Positions 15,137 through 22,679 of a stretch of 44,492 bases of DNA are shown piece by piece. A program made the position numbers and the translations under genes. Positions within the stretch are counted from its first letter, which is position 1; the number at the start of each line of letters is the position of its first letter. Origin of the DNA: Candidatus Gottesmanbacteria bacterium RBG_16_52_11 (GTDB lineage: Bacteria > Patescibacteriota > Microgenomatia > UBA10105 > UBA927); the NCBI GenBank assembly GCA_001779095.1, contig MFJD01000004.1, positions 34,632-79,123 on the forward strand, read 5' to 3'. The notes under the pieces were generated by a model. It saw only the letters and a list, made by a program, of their open reading frames with translations, had not been told where the DNA came from and searched no databases.

Positions 15137-15852
15137 GAAAATAGGCGCCCGATGATTGCCGCCACCTCCTGCGGGTGTGTAAACTGCGGGGCATGACCGG
15201 CATCATTGATGACCCGGAGCTGAGAATGCGGTATCAGCCGATGCAGGGCTTCCCCGTCCGCAAGGGGAGTAATCCGGTCCATCCGTCCCCAAATAATGGT
15301 GGCCGGGACGCTGATTTGTCCGGGTGACAAACCGGCATCTGCCGATAGCAGGTTCCGCATGGTTATTTTGGTATGCCCGGGAGCATCATAATAATCCTTT
15401 TCCCGGGCCAGAATATAAAGCAGCCGTTTCAACTTTTCCGAACGGGTCAGGCGTTTGCCGGTTTTGGCGAGGAATTTAAAGACCGCGCGCTTCAGCACCG
15501 ATAACGGGTCGTTGTGGCGGATTCCGGCACTGTCGATCAGAACCAGGTGTCCGATCCGGTCCGGATGAGTGAGTGTATACCACATCGCCAGCCGTCCGCC
15601 GTTGGAATGTCCGACCATGATTACGGTACCCGGCATTGCAGCAATCCGGCGGTCCAGCCATGCCATGTACTCCGGGACGGTCCAGGCTTTATCAGTCGGC
15701 GCAGTCAATCCGGGTAAAGGTAAAAGTACGGGATCAAATCCGCTGTCAGTCAGGATCCGGCAAAACACCTGCCACCGGCCAGTCCGGTATGCCCAGCCAT
15801 GGAGAATGACTACCCGGGTTAGAGACCCCACTGCTTTCTTCTTCTTTGCCAT
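15133..15852 (-). CDS. alpha/beta hydrolase
   Basis: About 239 residues. The start at ATG 15852 (MAKKKKAVG) is preferred to an upstream GTG (15870) because GGGAAG precedes it at normal spacing. The catalytic triad is visible: nucleophile Ser in GHSNGG, Asp in WGRMDRIT, and His in NDAGHAPQF; HGWAYRTGRW supplies the oxyanion loop. It is an esterase, thioesterase or amidase-like enzyme of unknown substrate. The gene overlaps the MurF-like gene upstream and meets the DegT gene downstream (ATGA-type overlap), so it belongs to the envelope operon and might trim or release a peptide or ester intermediate. Confidence 0.82.
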   Translation of the reverse strand: MAKKKKAVGSLTRVVILHGWAYRTGRWQVFCRILTDSGFDPVLLPLPGLTAPTDKAWTVPEYMAWLDRRIAAMPGTVIMVGHSNGGRLAMWYTLTHPDRIGHLVLIDSAGIRHNDPLSVLKRAVFKFLAKTGKRLTRSEKLKRLLYILAREKDYYDAPGHTKITMRNLLSADAGLSPGQISVPATIIWGRMDRITPLADGEALHRLIPHSQLRVINDAGHAPQFTHPQEVAAIIGRLFS

Positions 15853-17084
15853 ACTTCTTCCCGGCGGCACAGCTTCCTGATGTCGTCGGGATCCGCTAAC
15901 AGGTGCCCGATAACTCCCTCCAGAAAACGGCCACCCTTAAAAAGCACCGTTTCCCGGCCGCGTAGTGACTTTTTCAGGTAATCCAGAACTTCCCGGGGGG
16001 TCTGAAAACTGGCAAATGGGATTTCCGTTTGGCGCGCCCGGAAAGCCGGAACCGTATATTTAAACGTCCGGGGACCCATAAATACGATCCGGTCAAGTTT
16101 CATGCCGGAAACGAGAGTTGCCAGTTTCTCGTGTTCTTCCCGCTCCACTGCACCCTGTTCCAGCATGTCCGAAAGTACCACCCACTTGGGGGAAGCGGGG
16201 AGCGATTCAAACATCCCCAATACTGCTTTCATTGAGTCGAAATTGGCATTGTAACTGCTGTCAATGATCGTGGTACCTTTCACCCCCGGGAAACGCGAGC
16301 TTCTTCCCGGCGGCAGTATCAGGCGGTTAAAAGCCTGAGCGTCCGGTTTCACCCGGAGCCACCCGAGAAGTTCCAGTGTCGCGGCTATGGTGTAGTATGT
16401 CTCCCGGGGTAATAATGCCCGGAACCGGTAGACTTTCGTACCGATAGTAAATGAAGTCCCGCCGTTAATCCGGTAGGCTGCCAGCTGTTTCATCCGGATC
16501 CGGTGGATGGTGGCCCGGCAGCGGTAAAGTTGCCCGGAGATCAGCGGGGAATCCCCATTGACGATTACCAATTTGCGGGTTAGTTCCGGGAAATATCCGA
16601 ATTCACGGGCAACTGCCGTTTCATGCGAGGGAAACTTTTTCCTTCTTATCAGCCGGTCGAAATTCATGCTGTGCGTCCGGCTGACATTGATCCAAAGTGT
16701 GACGTGGGGCTTCAGAAAAGAAGCCAGAAACCGGCCTTCACCGGGCCGGTCGCAATCGGCCTCAACCACATACAACGCTTGCCGGGGTTTCGGGCTGAAT
16801 GCTTTAAACGGGGCTTTGAGAAACAGTAACGGCCATTCCGACGGCAACAGCGTCTGCCGATGCAGGTCCAGAAGATCAAAGGGAATGCCGATAGCGCTGT
16901 TGGCGTCATGGGAGTAGCGGGCCAGGCTGCCCAGCTGGGACTGGATAAAGTGAAGCAGTGTGGTTTTTCCGCTGGAACCGGTGACCACGATGACCGTCGG
17001 GTGCCATATCCGGAAACGTATCCAGGCAAACAGCCGGAAGTACCGGGCAACGGAAAAGTACAGTACCCGTTTGAAGCCTTCCAT
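15819..17084 (-). CDS. Mur ligase family protein, MurF-like
   Basis: About 421 residues from ATG 17084; a longer frame begins at 17120 but a -10 box TACAAT (complement of 17094-17099) lies inside that extension. VIVVTGSSGKTTLLHF is the Mur-ligase ATP loop, HDANSAIGIPFDLL resembles the MurF substrate segment, and IIDSSYNANFDSMKAVL is the MurF signature (DSYNANPxSM). The N-terminal UDP-MurNAc-binding domain of a standard MurF is replaced by a short hydrophobic stretch (VLYFSVARYFRLFAWIRF), suggesting a membrane-associated variant that adds an amino acid or dipeptide to another carrier. First gene of the leftward operon with hydrolase, DegT and FemX. Confidence 0.85.
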   Translation of the reverse strand: MEGFKRVLYFSVARYFRLFAWIRFRIWHPTVIVVTGSSGKTTLLHFIQSQLGSLARYSHDANSAIGIPFDLLDLHRQTLLPSEWPLLFLKAPFKAFSPKPRQALYVVEADCDRPGEGRFLASFLKPHVTLWINVSRTHSMNFDRLIRRKKFPSHETAVAREFGYFPELTRKLVIVNGDSPLISGQLYRCRATIHRIRMKQLAAYRINGGTSFTIGTKVYRFRALLPRETYYTIAATLELLGWLRVKPDAQAFNRLILPPGRSSRFPGVKGTTIIDSSYNANFDSMKAVLGMFESLPASPKWVVLSDMLEQGAVEREEHEKLATLVSGMKLDRIVFMGPRTFKYTVPAFRARQTEIPFASFQTPREVLDYLKKSLRGRETVLFKGGRFLEGVIGHLLADPDDIRKLCRREEVWQRRRKQWGL

Positions 17085-17181
17085 CACCCCAGTATTGTAT
17101 ACGGTTTTTCCGGAAATCACTAACCTGTACCCGGTCTGACTGAAGCCAGAAGTACAGCAGATCGGATGCGCAGGTATTTGG

Positions 17182-17187
17182 TATAAT
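17182..17187 (+). promoter_or_regulatory. -10 box upstream of the tRNA locus
   Basis: A perfect TATAAT lies 45 bases upstream of the interrupted tRNA. No good -35 is visible. Probably the promoter for the tRNA transcript and perhaps upp. Confidence 0.4.
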
Positions 17188-17231
17188 CCAGGAAATACCG
17201 GACCTCCGGTTTAATTTCCCGGGGACTTCCG

Positions 17232-17411
17232 GCGCTGGTAGATCAGCGGCAGTAGCACCACTCTTACCCGCCTGCCAAAGCGCGTCCGTAGCTCAGTGGT
17301 AGAGCACATGTCTTATAAACATGAGGTCCTTGGTTCGATCCCAAGCGGACGCACAGACGGCGCGGCGGGCAGGTAAAGTGGGGGTCGATGGTTCGAATCC
17401 ATCCCAGCGCA
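17232..17411 (+). tRNA. interrupted tRNA (Val-UAC-like) with a 107-base insertion in the anticodon loop
   Basis: The two halves pair well: acceptor GCGCTGG (17232-17238) with CCAGCGC (17404-17410), anticodon stem CCACT (17258-17262) with AGTGG (17377-17381), T-arm GATGG/CCATC with TTCGAAT loop. Removing 17268-17374 gives the loop CTTACAA, anticodon UAC (Val); shifting the junction by one gives UAU. Insert ends TTACCCGCCTGCC (17264-17276) and GGCGGGCAGGTAA (17364-17376) form a 13-pair stem with one mismatch and one wobble. The insert contains a complete tRNA-Ile gene. The D-stem (GATC/TAGC) is poor, so this may be a decayed gene rather than a spliced one. Confidence 0.6.
17282..17353 (+). tRNA. 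tRNA-Ile(UAU)
   Basis: A complete 72-base cloverleaf: acceptor GCGTCCG/CGGACGC with discriminator A, D-stem GCTC/GAGC, anticodon stem CATGT/ACATG, loop CTTATAA with anticodon TAT, T-stem CTTGG/CCAAG with TTCGATC loop. CCA is not encoded. UAU reads the AUA codon directly; most bacteria instead use a CAU tRNA modified by TilS. It lies inside the insertion of another tRNA. Confidence 0.9.
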
Positions 17412-17462
17412 CAAACAGCGGAAAATCCGTAAAATCCGAAACAGGTAACAGGCGGGACAAAC

Positions 17463-18095
17463 GTGACGCGGCAACATATACATATTGTCAGACATCCGCT
17501 CCTGGGATCATCCCTGACCGTGCTCCGGCAGAAAAATACAGGCACGGAAGATTTCCGCAAACACGCCGGAATCGTATCGAAAATCCTACTCGTCGAAGCT
17601 CTGAAAAACCTCCGGGTTTCCCGGTACCGGATTGAAACTCCGTTGTCTGCAGCTATCGGCGTGAAGCTGAAGGATGACGTGGTGGTGGTTCCGGTGCTGC
17701 GTGCCGGACTGGCGATGCTTTTTGCGATTAACGATTTCCTGCCGCAGGTCGGGGTAGGCTTTGTCGGTCTGGAACGCGATGAACAGACGGCGATTGCCCG
17801 GGAATACTACCGGAAACTGCCGCGGCTATTTAAAACCAGTACTGTCCTGGTTCTGGATCCGATGCTGGCAACCGGCGGATCGTTCGACGATACGATAACG
17901 ATTCTGAAAGGCAAAGGGGCCAGCAAACTGCTCCTGGTGTGCATAGTTGCCGCACCCGAAGGATTAGAACGGATCAGGAGGAAACACCCCGGAGTGACGG
18001 TATACACAGCGGCAATTGATTCACACCTGAACGACCGCAAGTTCATCGTGCCGGGACTCGGGGATTTCGGTGACCGGTATTTCGGGACGGTGTGA
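17463..18095 (+). CDS. upp: uracil phosphoribosyltransferase
   Basis: A 210-residue enzyme making UMP from uracil and PRPP. The N-terminus HIHIVRHPLLGSSLTVLR, the VVVPVLRAGLAM loop, the PRPP motif VLVLDPMLATGGS (about residues 129-141) and the uracil-binding end PGLGDFGDRYFGT are all present. The start is GTG at 17463, 7 bases after GGCGGG. It follows the tRNA cluster. With prs and two UMP kinases in this window it forms a pyrimidine salvage route, which suits an organism with limited de novo synthesis. Confidence 0.95.
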   Translation: MTRQHIHIVRHPLLGSSLTVLRQKNTGTEDFRKHAGIVSKILLVEALKNLRVSRYRIETPLSAAIGVKLKDDVVVVPVLRAGLAMLFAINDFLPQVGVGFVGLERDEQTAIAREYYRKLPRLFKTSTVLVLDPMLATGGSFDDTITILKGKGASKLLLVCIVAAPEGLERIRRKHPGVTVYTAAIDSHLNDRKFIVPGLGDFGDRYFGTV

Positions 18096-18110
18096 GGCAA
18101 TCCTTCTGCC

Positions 18111-18971
18111 TCAGAGTTCTTCCAGCTTGACGCTTTCAGCCTGCTTATCCTTCACCAGGTCGAGGTATTTTTCCGTAGTCGACAACCGCTTGTGACCGAC
18201 CAGTTTTGACAGGGTAGTTATCGGAGTTCCGGCCATGAGATGGTGGGCGATAAAGGTGTGCCGGAGGTCATTAACCTTGGCATTTTCAATTCCGGCGATG
18301 CGGAAATACCGGTCAATGGCGGTCCGAATGTTTCTGATCAGGAGCGGCTTACCGGTTTTGGTGATAAAAAGCGCATTGCTGGGACCCGTCTTATTACGGA
18401 TTTCCAGATAGCTGTTGAGCGCTTCACGGGCTGCCTTATTCAGGGGAACCATCCGTTCCGGATGACCTTCCTGGGGGGCGATACGCAGTTCATTCTCCCG
18501 GACATCATCAAGTGTCAGATTTGCCAGTTCGCCGATCCTGATACCGGTCTGGAGAAATAGTTCGACGATAGCATAGGTTCTGGTGTCTGCCCGGCAGGCA
18601 TCGCGGAGCGCCCGGTACTCCAGTTTCGACAGAATTCTGGGTGGTTTGACCTCATATTTAGGATGCTCAATTTCGACTGCCGGGTCCGTGCCGACGACTC
18701 CGGAAGCCTTGAGGAAGCGGAAGAACGTTTTGATGGAGTTGATTTTCCGGGAGATTGACTTGGGTGTGTAATTATCGCTGGTGAGCTTTTTGAGGTAGGC
18801 GAGGATATCATCGCGGGAAATATCGGCAATTTCAGTTTTGCCCATATTCCGGATGAACTCGATAAGTTGTTCGATATCTTTGCTGTATGCTACGATGGTG
18901 GCGCGAGCCCTTCTCCTTGAGCCAAGATGGTCTACGAATTGTGAGTGGGCAGTCTTTAAGTCAAGTACCAT
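18111..18971 (-). CDS. tyrosine recombinase, XerC/XerD-like but with substituted catalytic residues
   Basis: A 286-residue protein with an N-terminal SAM-like DNA-binding domain (about 5-95) and a C-terminal catalytic domain. Arg145 (TGIRIGEL), Arg237 (NDLRHT), His260 (LVGHKR) and Tyr269 (TEKYLDL) match the RHRY set. The first His of the HxxR motif is Asn234, and the hairpin that normally reads GKGxKER is QEGHPER, so the usual Lys is missing. It may still act in chromosome dimer resolution or may be a specialised relative. A dif-like palindrome sits 25 bases upstream of its start. Confidence 0.85.
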   Translation of the reverse strand: MVLDLKTAHSQFVDHLGSRRRARATIVAYSKDIEQLIEFIRNMGKTEIADISRDDILAYLKKLTSDNYTPKSISRKINSIKTFFRFLKASGVVGTDPAVEIEHPKYEVKPPRILSKLEYRALRDACRADTRTYAIVELFLQTGIRIGELANLTLDDVRENELRIAPQEGHPERMVPLNKAAREALNSYLEIRNKTGPSNALFITKTGKPLLIRNIRTAIDRYFRIAGIENAKVNDLRHTFIAHHLMAGTPITTLSKLVGHKRLSTTEKYLDLVKDKQAESVKLEEL

Positions 18972-18995
18972 ATGTTAGGTATTCTTATAAGTCCA

Positions 18996-19030
18996 ACATA
19001 TCCTATACTACCATACATAGTATTATATGT
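18996..19030 (+). repeat. dif-like palindrome, candidate Xer site, in an AT-rich gap
   Basis: The 212-base gap 18972-19183 is much more AT-rich than its surroundings. Arms ACATATCCTATACTA (18996-19010) and TAGTATTATATGT (19018-19030) are inverted with a 7-base centre CCATACA, the size and shape of a Xer recombination site. A second inverted pair GTATTCTTA (18979-18987) and TAAGAATAC (19043-19051) flanks it symmetrically. A further hairpin GGAGCGT/ACGTTCC lies at 19078-19095. It could also be an operator for the divergent genes. Confidence 0.5.
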
Positions 19031-19183
19031 CACCAGTCACTGTAAGAATACTTATATTTAGTATTTAATATCAAAATGGAGCGTTTTTACGTTCCAAATA
19101 TCTTTGTAAGATAACCTATAATATCATATAAATAGTTCAGATGCAAGGCCTAAAATATCCCATAACAGCACTACAAATACACT

Positions 19184-19534
19184 ATGAATACCCGTAAAGG
19201 ATGGTTTTTTGGTACGATAGCCATCCTCTTAAATCTGCTGATTATAGTCAGCCTGACCAGAAGCGTCTGGGAGGTCTGGCAGCGGCGGGATATAGTAACC
19301 GAGCGGAAAGCGGAACTGACCGTACTTGAAGCGGAAAACATCAAGCTGAAACAGGCGCTGGAGGAAGCCCAGAGCCGGGAATACATCGAACGGGAGGCCC
19401 GCAATAAACTGGGAATGGCTAAACCGGGCGAAACGGTCATACTTTTCGAGCGGCGGGAGGCCTCAGAATCGGCTGCTTCGGGAAACCCCGACCGGCGGAC
19501 GAACTGGCAGCGGTGGGTGGGATTATTCTTCTAG
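19184..19534 (+). CDS. FtsL/DivIC (FtsB-like) septum formation protein
   Basis: A 116-residue bitopic membrane protein: residues 7-25 form a transmembrane helix (FFGTIAILLNLLIIVSLT), followed by a coiled coil (about 30-72) with heptad leucines and the IEREARNKLGMAKPGETVI segment that defines the DivIC/FtsB family. These proteins join the divisome and connect early and late septal components. TACAAA at 19172-19177 puts the ATG at the transcription start. It stands alone, divergent from the recombinase. FtsB versus FtsL cannot be settled from sequence alone. Confidence 0.8.
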   Translation: MNTRKGWFFGTIAILLNLLIIVSLTRSVWEVWQRRDIVTERKAELTVLEAENIKLKQALEEAQSREYIEREARNKLGMAKPGETVILFERREASESAASGNPDRRTNWQRWVGLFF

Positions 19535-19593
19535 TTAGACCTCCCCGCGTACCGGCGGGCTGGGTTTATTAAGTAATGTCAATGTGCCAGCGG

Positions 19594-19620
19594 CCCTCCT
19601 TCGCTGAAGCTACGGAAGGG
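19594..19620 (+). repeat. dispersed CPR-type hairpin repeat
   Basis: An imperfect hairpin: CCCTCCTTCG pairs with CGGAAGGG around a GCTGAAGC tip. Same family as the copies at 5521-5542 and 23297-23323, with core CTTCGNNRARGCTACGG. Confidence 0.6.
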
Positions 19621-19685
19621 CAATAGTGAACCTCGTTGAGCATGGATCTGATTACGGAGCAGAGGGGGAGGTTTGAGTGTTTTTG

Positions 19686-19757
19686 TGCCAGCGGCAGGGA
19701 TCGAACCTGCGGCCCACGCCTTATGAAGACGCTGCTCTACCACTGAGCTACGCTGGC
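19686..19757 (-). tRNA. tRNA-Met(CAU), elongator type (Ile2 not excluded)
   Basis: A 72-base cloverleaf on the minus strand: acceptor GCCAGCG/CGCTGGC, discriminator A, D-stem GCTC/GAGC, anticodon stem GCGTC/GGCGT, loop TTCATAA with anticodon CAT, T-stem GCAGG/CCTGC with TTCGATC loop. A paired G1-C72 excludes the initiator. Because tRNA-Ile(UAU) is present, a lysidine-modified Ile2 role is less needed, which favours Met. Confidence 0.85.
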
Positions 19758-20054
19758 AAGTGGCACCAATTGTACGAAAGTAAGGGGGAAATGGCAATTA
19801 GGATACATTCCGGGAGGGTTTAGCCGTTTTAGGTACTTCTGAGGCTCCGGAATGGCCAAAAAAACAGCCAGGATTCCGACTACCCAATCCTCACACAGGG
19901 GACAGGGTCACCACACATGTCAGGAAGAGGGTAGCCGGCAATTTGTCCCTGACTTGGGCACGTTATACCATGGGCCCCAATGAGTGTCAATATCTTATTA
20001 ATATATAGTAATAGATCTAATATTAGGGGGATTTCCTGGTTGAGTCTGGGAAAT
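19758..20054 (+). other. intergenic gap, no gene seen
   Basis: Between tRNA-Met and the CBS gene. It holds short inverted words (GGAAT/ATTCC near 19850-19875; GGGGACA at 19898-19904 against TGTCCC at 19944-19949) and an AT-rich stretch around 19990-20030. No coding frame, tRNA or recognised RNA element was found. Confidence 0.5.
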
Positions 20055-21188
20055 TTAATCTGTCCCGATGCGCCGGAGCAGCCGGTCGCCGGCCTCACGG
20101 ACGCTGTCCCTGAGTGAATACTCCTTCGCTGAGGCGGAAACAGACCGGTTGTCCTCGGTAATAGCCCGCAGTGACGCTTCGTACATCATGACGTGATGTC
20201 CGGCTTTCCGGAGAGCATCCACTACCAGTTCGATCTTGACAACCGGTATCCGGTAACGCATCTGGCGGGAGTATTTCCGGAGCAGATCTTCCATTTCCAG
20301 CTGGCGGAAGGCAGACAGGACTTTCCGTCGGTCAACGATGACCGTTTCAACCGATTCCTCGGGAAAAATGTTGGTTACCGATTTGAGCATATGCCGCAGG
20401 GACAGGATGCCTACCGGTTTTTCGTGAATATCCACCACCACGACTGACCCCCGGGGGGAGGCAACAAGGGCTTCAATAATCCTGCGTCCCGGTTCCGTTA
20501 CCGGAATTTTTTTAAGGGGTATGGTCATATATGACTTCACCGGATAATCGAATTTAGTGACCCACTCGCGGTCAAAGAAGCGTGATGGTACGTTGCCGCC
20601 CTGTTTGCGCAACCGCTCTCCCGGCGAAGGGGAAAGGAAGGCCATGTAGATGTCGCGGCGCGTGATCATGCCGACCGCCCGACCCTGCGGATCAACGACG
20701 ACAGCCCGGTTGGTTTTTTCCCGGCGCATCACCGGATACACGTCTTTGACAGTCGCGGTATCGTAAACGACGAACGGTTCCTGTATGGAAATGCTGTCCG
20801 TCAGTTTCTGACGCATCGCCGGAACATCAAGGAGAGCCTTCAGCAGCGATTTGGCCGTGACCACGCCCATCGGCGTGCCGCGGGCATCCATTACCGGCAG
20901 GGTGTAAAGCCGCATGGACAGCATATGCCTGATGACCGATTCGACGGCGGAATCGCGGGTGACATAAGGGGCGACCACAAGCGCTGATTCGGCCGTGGCG
21001 TCGACAGGCGGGCGTTTTTTGTAAAGCACGTGGTACGGGTATACCAGGCCGCGGTACCGGCCGTCGGCGTCGAAAACCAGCGCCGCATCATGACTGCCTG
21101 TTGTGCGGGCAATAACCTGGCTTAAGGAATCGGACACTGATACTCTGGGGACGGAAGAAAGCGGTTTGACGTACCTGGCAATAGTCAT
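20055..21188 (-). CDS. multi-CBS-domain protein with a possible HPF-like C-terminal domain
   Basis: A 377-residue soluble protein with four CBS-type repeats, two Bateman pairs (about 1-130 and 130-275). Repeat signatures include ALVFDADGRYRGLVY, TLPVMDARGTPMGVVTAKSLL, AVVVDPQGRAVGMITRRDIY and VVVDIHEKPVGILSLRHML. CBS pairs sense adenine nucleotides. Residues about 285-377 (VETVIVDRRKV to the LLRRI end) have the strand-helix-strand order and the AxxxxSLRDSVREAGDRLLR helix reminiscent of ribosome hibernation factor HPF; this is a weak fold-level guess. If right, the protein could couple energy state to ribosome dormancy. TATAAT lies 12 bases upstream of the ATG. Confidence 0.75.
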   Translation of the reverse strand: MTIARYVKPLSSVPRVSVSDSLSQVIARTTGSHDAALVFDADGRYRGLVYPYHVLYKKRPPVDATAESALVVAPYVTRDSAVESVIRHMLSMRLYTLPVMDARGTPMGVVTAKSLLKALLDVPAMRQKLTDSISIQEPFVVYDTATVKDVYPVMRREKTNRAVVVDPQGRAVGMITRRDIYMAFLSPSPGERLRKQGGNVPSRFFDREWVTKFDYPVKSYMTIPLKKIPVTEPGRRIIEALVASPRGSVVVVDIHEKPVGILSLRHMLKSVTNIFPEESVETVIVDRRKVLSAFRQLEMEDLLRKYSRQMRYRIPVVKIELVVDALRKAGHHVMMYEASLRAITEDNRSVSASAKEYSLRDSVREAGDRLLRRIGTD

Positions 21189-21253
21189 TCAGTTAGGCAC
21201 ATTATACCACCATGAACAACACAGGTCTGATCCGTAAATACCGGTAGCATGCT

Positions 21254-21499
21254 TCAAATACTGAGGTTCAGGCGGAGAATCTTCCGGTCCCTGGTCCAGC
21301 TTTTAATTTCCGCTTCGCGTCTGAGTGCTGCTGAGTGATCCGGTTGAGGCTGTATATAAATTATGCGGAGCGGTTTGCGGAGCCGGGTATATTTACCACC
21401 GGTACCGCGTACATGAGATTGAAATCTTTTCTGCGGATCCTTAGCGATACCAGTGTAAAGACTATTACCCGAACAGAGCAGTATGTAGACGTACCACAT
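21254..21499 (-). CDS. small GIY-YIG endonuclease-like protein (UPF0213 type)
   Basis: An 81-residue protein with WYVYILLCSGNSLYTGIAKD, where the GIY-YIG element appears as VYI...YTGIA, followed by the catalytic Arg in KRFQSHVRGTGGKYTR and Glu in RREAEIKSWTR. This size and order match the stand-alone YhbQ/UPF0213 group, thought to act in DNA repair or processing rather than as a homing enzyme. GATACT lies 8 bases before the ATG, another leaderless arrangement. Confidence 0.88.
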   Translation of the reverse strand: MWYVYILLCSGNSLYTGIAKDPQKRFQSHVRGTGGKYTRLRKPLRIIYIQPQPDHSAALRREAEIKSWTRDRKILRLNLSI

Positions 21500-21633
21500 A
21501 AACGTAGAGTATCACAGGGGCATGGAGACAGATTCGGAATAAAAAACCCTCCGGTTAACACTCATCCGTACCGTGTAACTGCAGGTACGAATAAATATTC
21601 GCCAAAGGGCTGAATGTGCAATGCGGAAACTGA

Positions 21634-22251
21634 CTACCGGAGCAGCCGGATTGAGTCCCGGATCAGACGTAACGCACCAACTGTGATTATGCAGGCAATT
21701 CCGAGAGAAATAATCGGGTCGATCAGGAACCAACCGGTTTGTTTTATCATTACTCCACCAATAATCACACCAACGGAGGTGAGCATGTCTCCCAGAACAT
21801 GCCAAAATGCTCCCCGGATATTGATGGAATCACGATGGCGCAGCAGGATTACTATTGCCGCATTTGCTACGAAACCAACGGATGCGACAAAGAGCATACC
21901 CTCAACACTAATAGTTGCAGGATTTGCCAGTCGCCCCAGTGCTTTTATGATTATTATTGCGCCGATACTTAATAGTAAAACTCCATTAAACAGGGCACTT
22001 AGCATTTCAATCCGGGTGTGACCGGTGGCATTGTTCCTGACCGCCTGTTTATTAGCTTCCCATACTGCAAGCAGGGCTATCCCTAAAGCGGATACATCGA
22101 CCGTGGCGTGTCCGGCATCGGACATCAGAGACAATGAACCGGTCAGATATCCGCCGACGTATTCAAGCCCGGCAACAGACGCCGTTAATAAGATCGAGAT
22201 GATCAGTCTTTGTTGGTCGCGACGCCGATTTTCAAACAGCGGTGTGTTCAT
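21634..22251 (-). CDS. cation diffusion facilitator transporter lacking the cytosolic domain
   Basis: About 205 residues from ATG 22251, chosen because GAGGGAG precedes it and family homology starts near there; a longer frame from 22323 would run through a hairpin. It has six transmembrane segments with metal-site motifs SDAGHATVD in TM2 and WHVLGDMLTS in TM5 (HxxxD), as in Zn/Co/Mn/Fe exporters. A His-rich loop is absent. The protein ends just after TM6 (LRLIRDSIRLLR), so the usual 80-100 residue C-terminal metal-sensing domain is missing; no remnant was seen downstream in another frame. Preceded by a structured leader. Confidence 0.85.
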   Translation of the reverse strand: MNTPLFENRRRDQQRLIISILLTASVAGLEYVGGYLTGSLSLMSDAGHATVDVSALGIALLAVWEANKQAVRNNATGHTRIEMLSALFNGVLLLSIGAIIIIKALGRLANPATISVEGMLFVASVGFVANAAIVILLRHRDSINIRGAFWHVLGDMLTSVGVIIGGVMIKQTGWFLIDPIISLGIACIITVGALRLIRDSIRLLR

Positions 22252-22278
22252 GGCGACTCCCTCTAGAAAAATTTGGAT

Positions 22279-22401
22279 GGATAGCTTTTCGGGCACGAAA
22301 ATACCCAAAAAGCTACCCACCAATCGGGAGCCGGCTTTCCGCAGCTGTAAAGGTGCAATGCCAGTACGTAATTTAGCCCAGCTATAAGCGCTAATTACGT
22401 A
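22279..22401 (-). promoter_or_regulatory. structured leader of the CDF transporter gene
   Basis: Two strong hairpins precede the gene on the minus strand. The distal one pairs TACGTAATTTAGC (22365-22377) with GCTAATTACGTA (22390-22401). The proximal one pairs 22279-22293 with 22304-22318 over 15 positions including two wobbles, and is followed in the transcript by an AT-rich AATTTTTCT, like an attenuator. It does not match the NiCo or manganese riboswitch sequences I know. A metal-responsive RNA is plausible but unproven. Confidence 0.4.
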
Positions 22402-22511
22402 TGTTTGCCAGTTCGGAGTGTAGCAAGAGCCAATGATGCGGTCAAATTCTGCGGAATGCAGGCATAAAAGAGAGTCGGGAAAACCGGCTAAGGAACCAAG
22501 AGAGAATCAGG

Positions 22512-22634
22512 TTACTCTGCCGGAGTATCTTTGTGGGAAAAAATATGCATTACGGTAACAGGTCCGAGCCTCTCCAGATAGTCGATCTGACTTCCGGGGC
22601 TGTTAATGTCTTCCGGATCCAAGCGTAAATGCAT
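22512..22634 (-). CDS. possible small protein, 40 residues
   Basis: A short frame ATG 22634 to TAA 22512 between the CDF gene and the unknown gene at 22680. The peptide starts MHLRLDPEDINSPGSQ and ends in FSHKDTPAE; its balanced composition looks more like protein than random translation, but there is only a weak ribosome site. No family recognised. Confidence 0.3.
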   Translation of the reverse strand: MHLRLDPEDINSPGSQIDYLERLGPVTVMHIFSHKDTPAE

Positions 22635-22679
22635 TGTTGGTTCATCTTTCTATATTATGTTTACTTCTTCGTGATAGTA

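Noticed and set aside
17264-17560. Minus-strand frame across the tRNA cluster
   Set aside because: Contains the well-known spurious translation of tRNA T-arms; not a gene.
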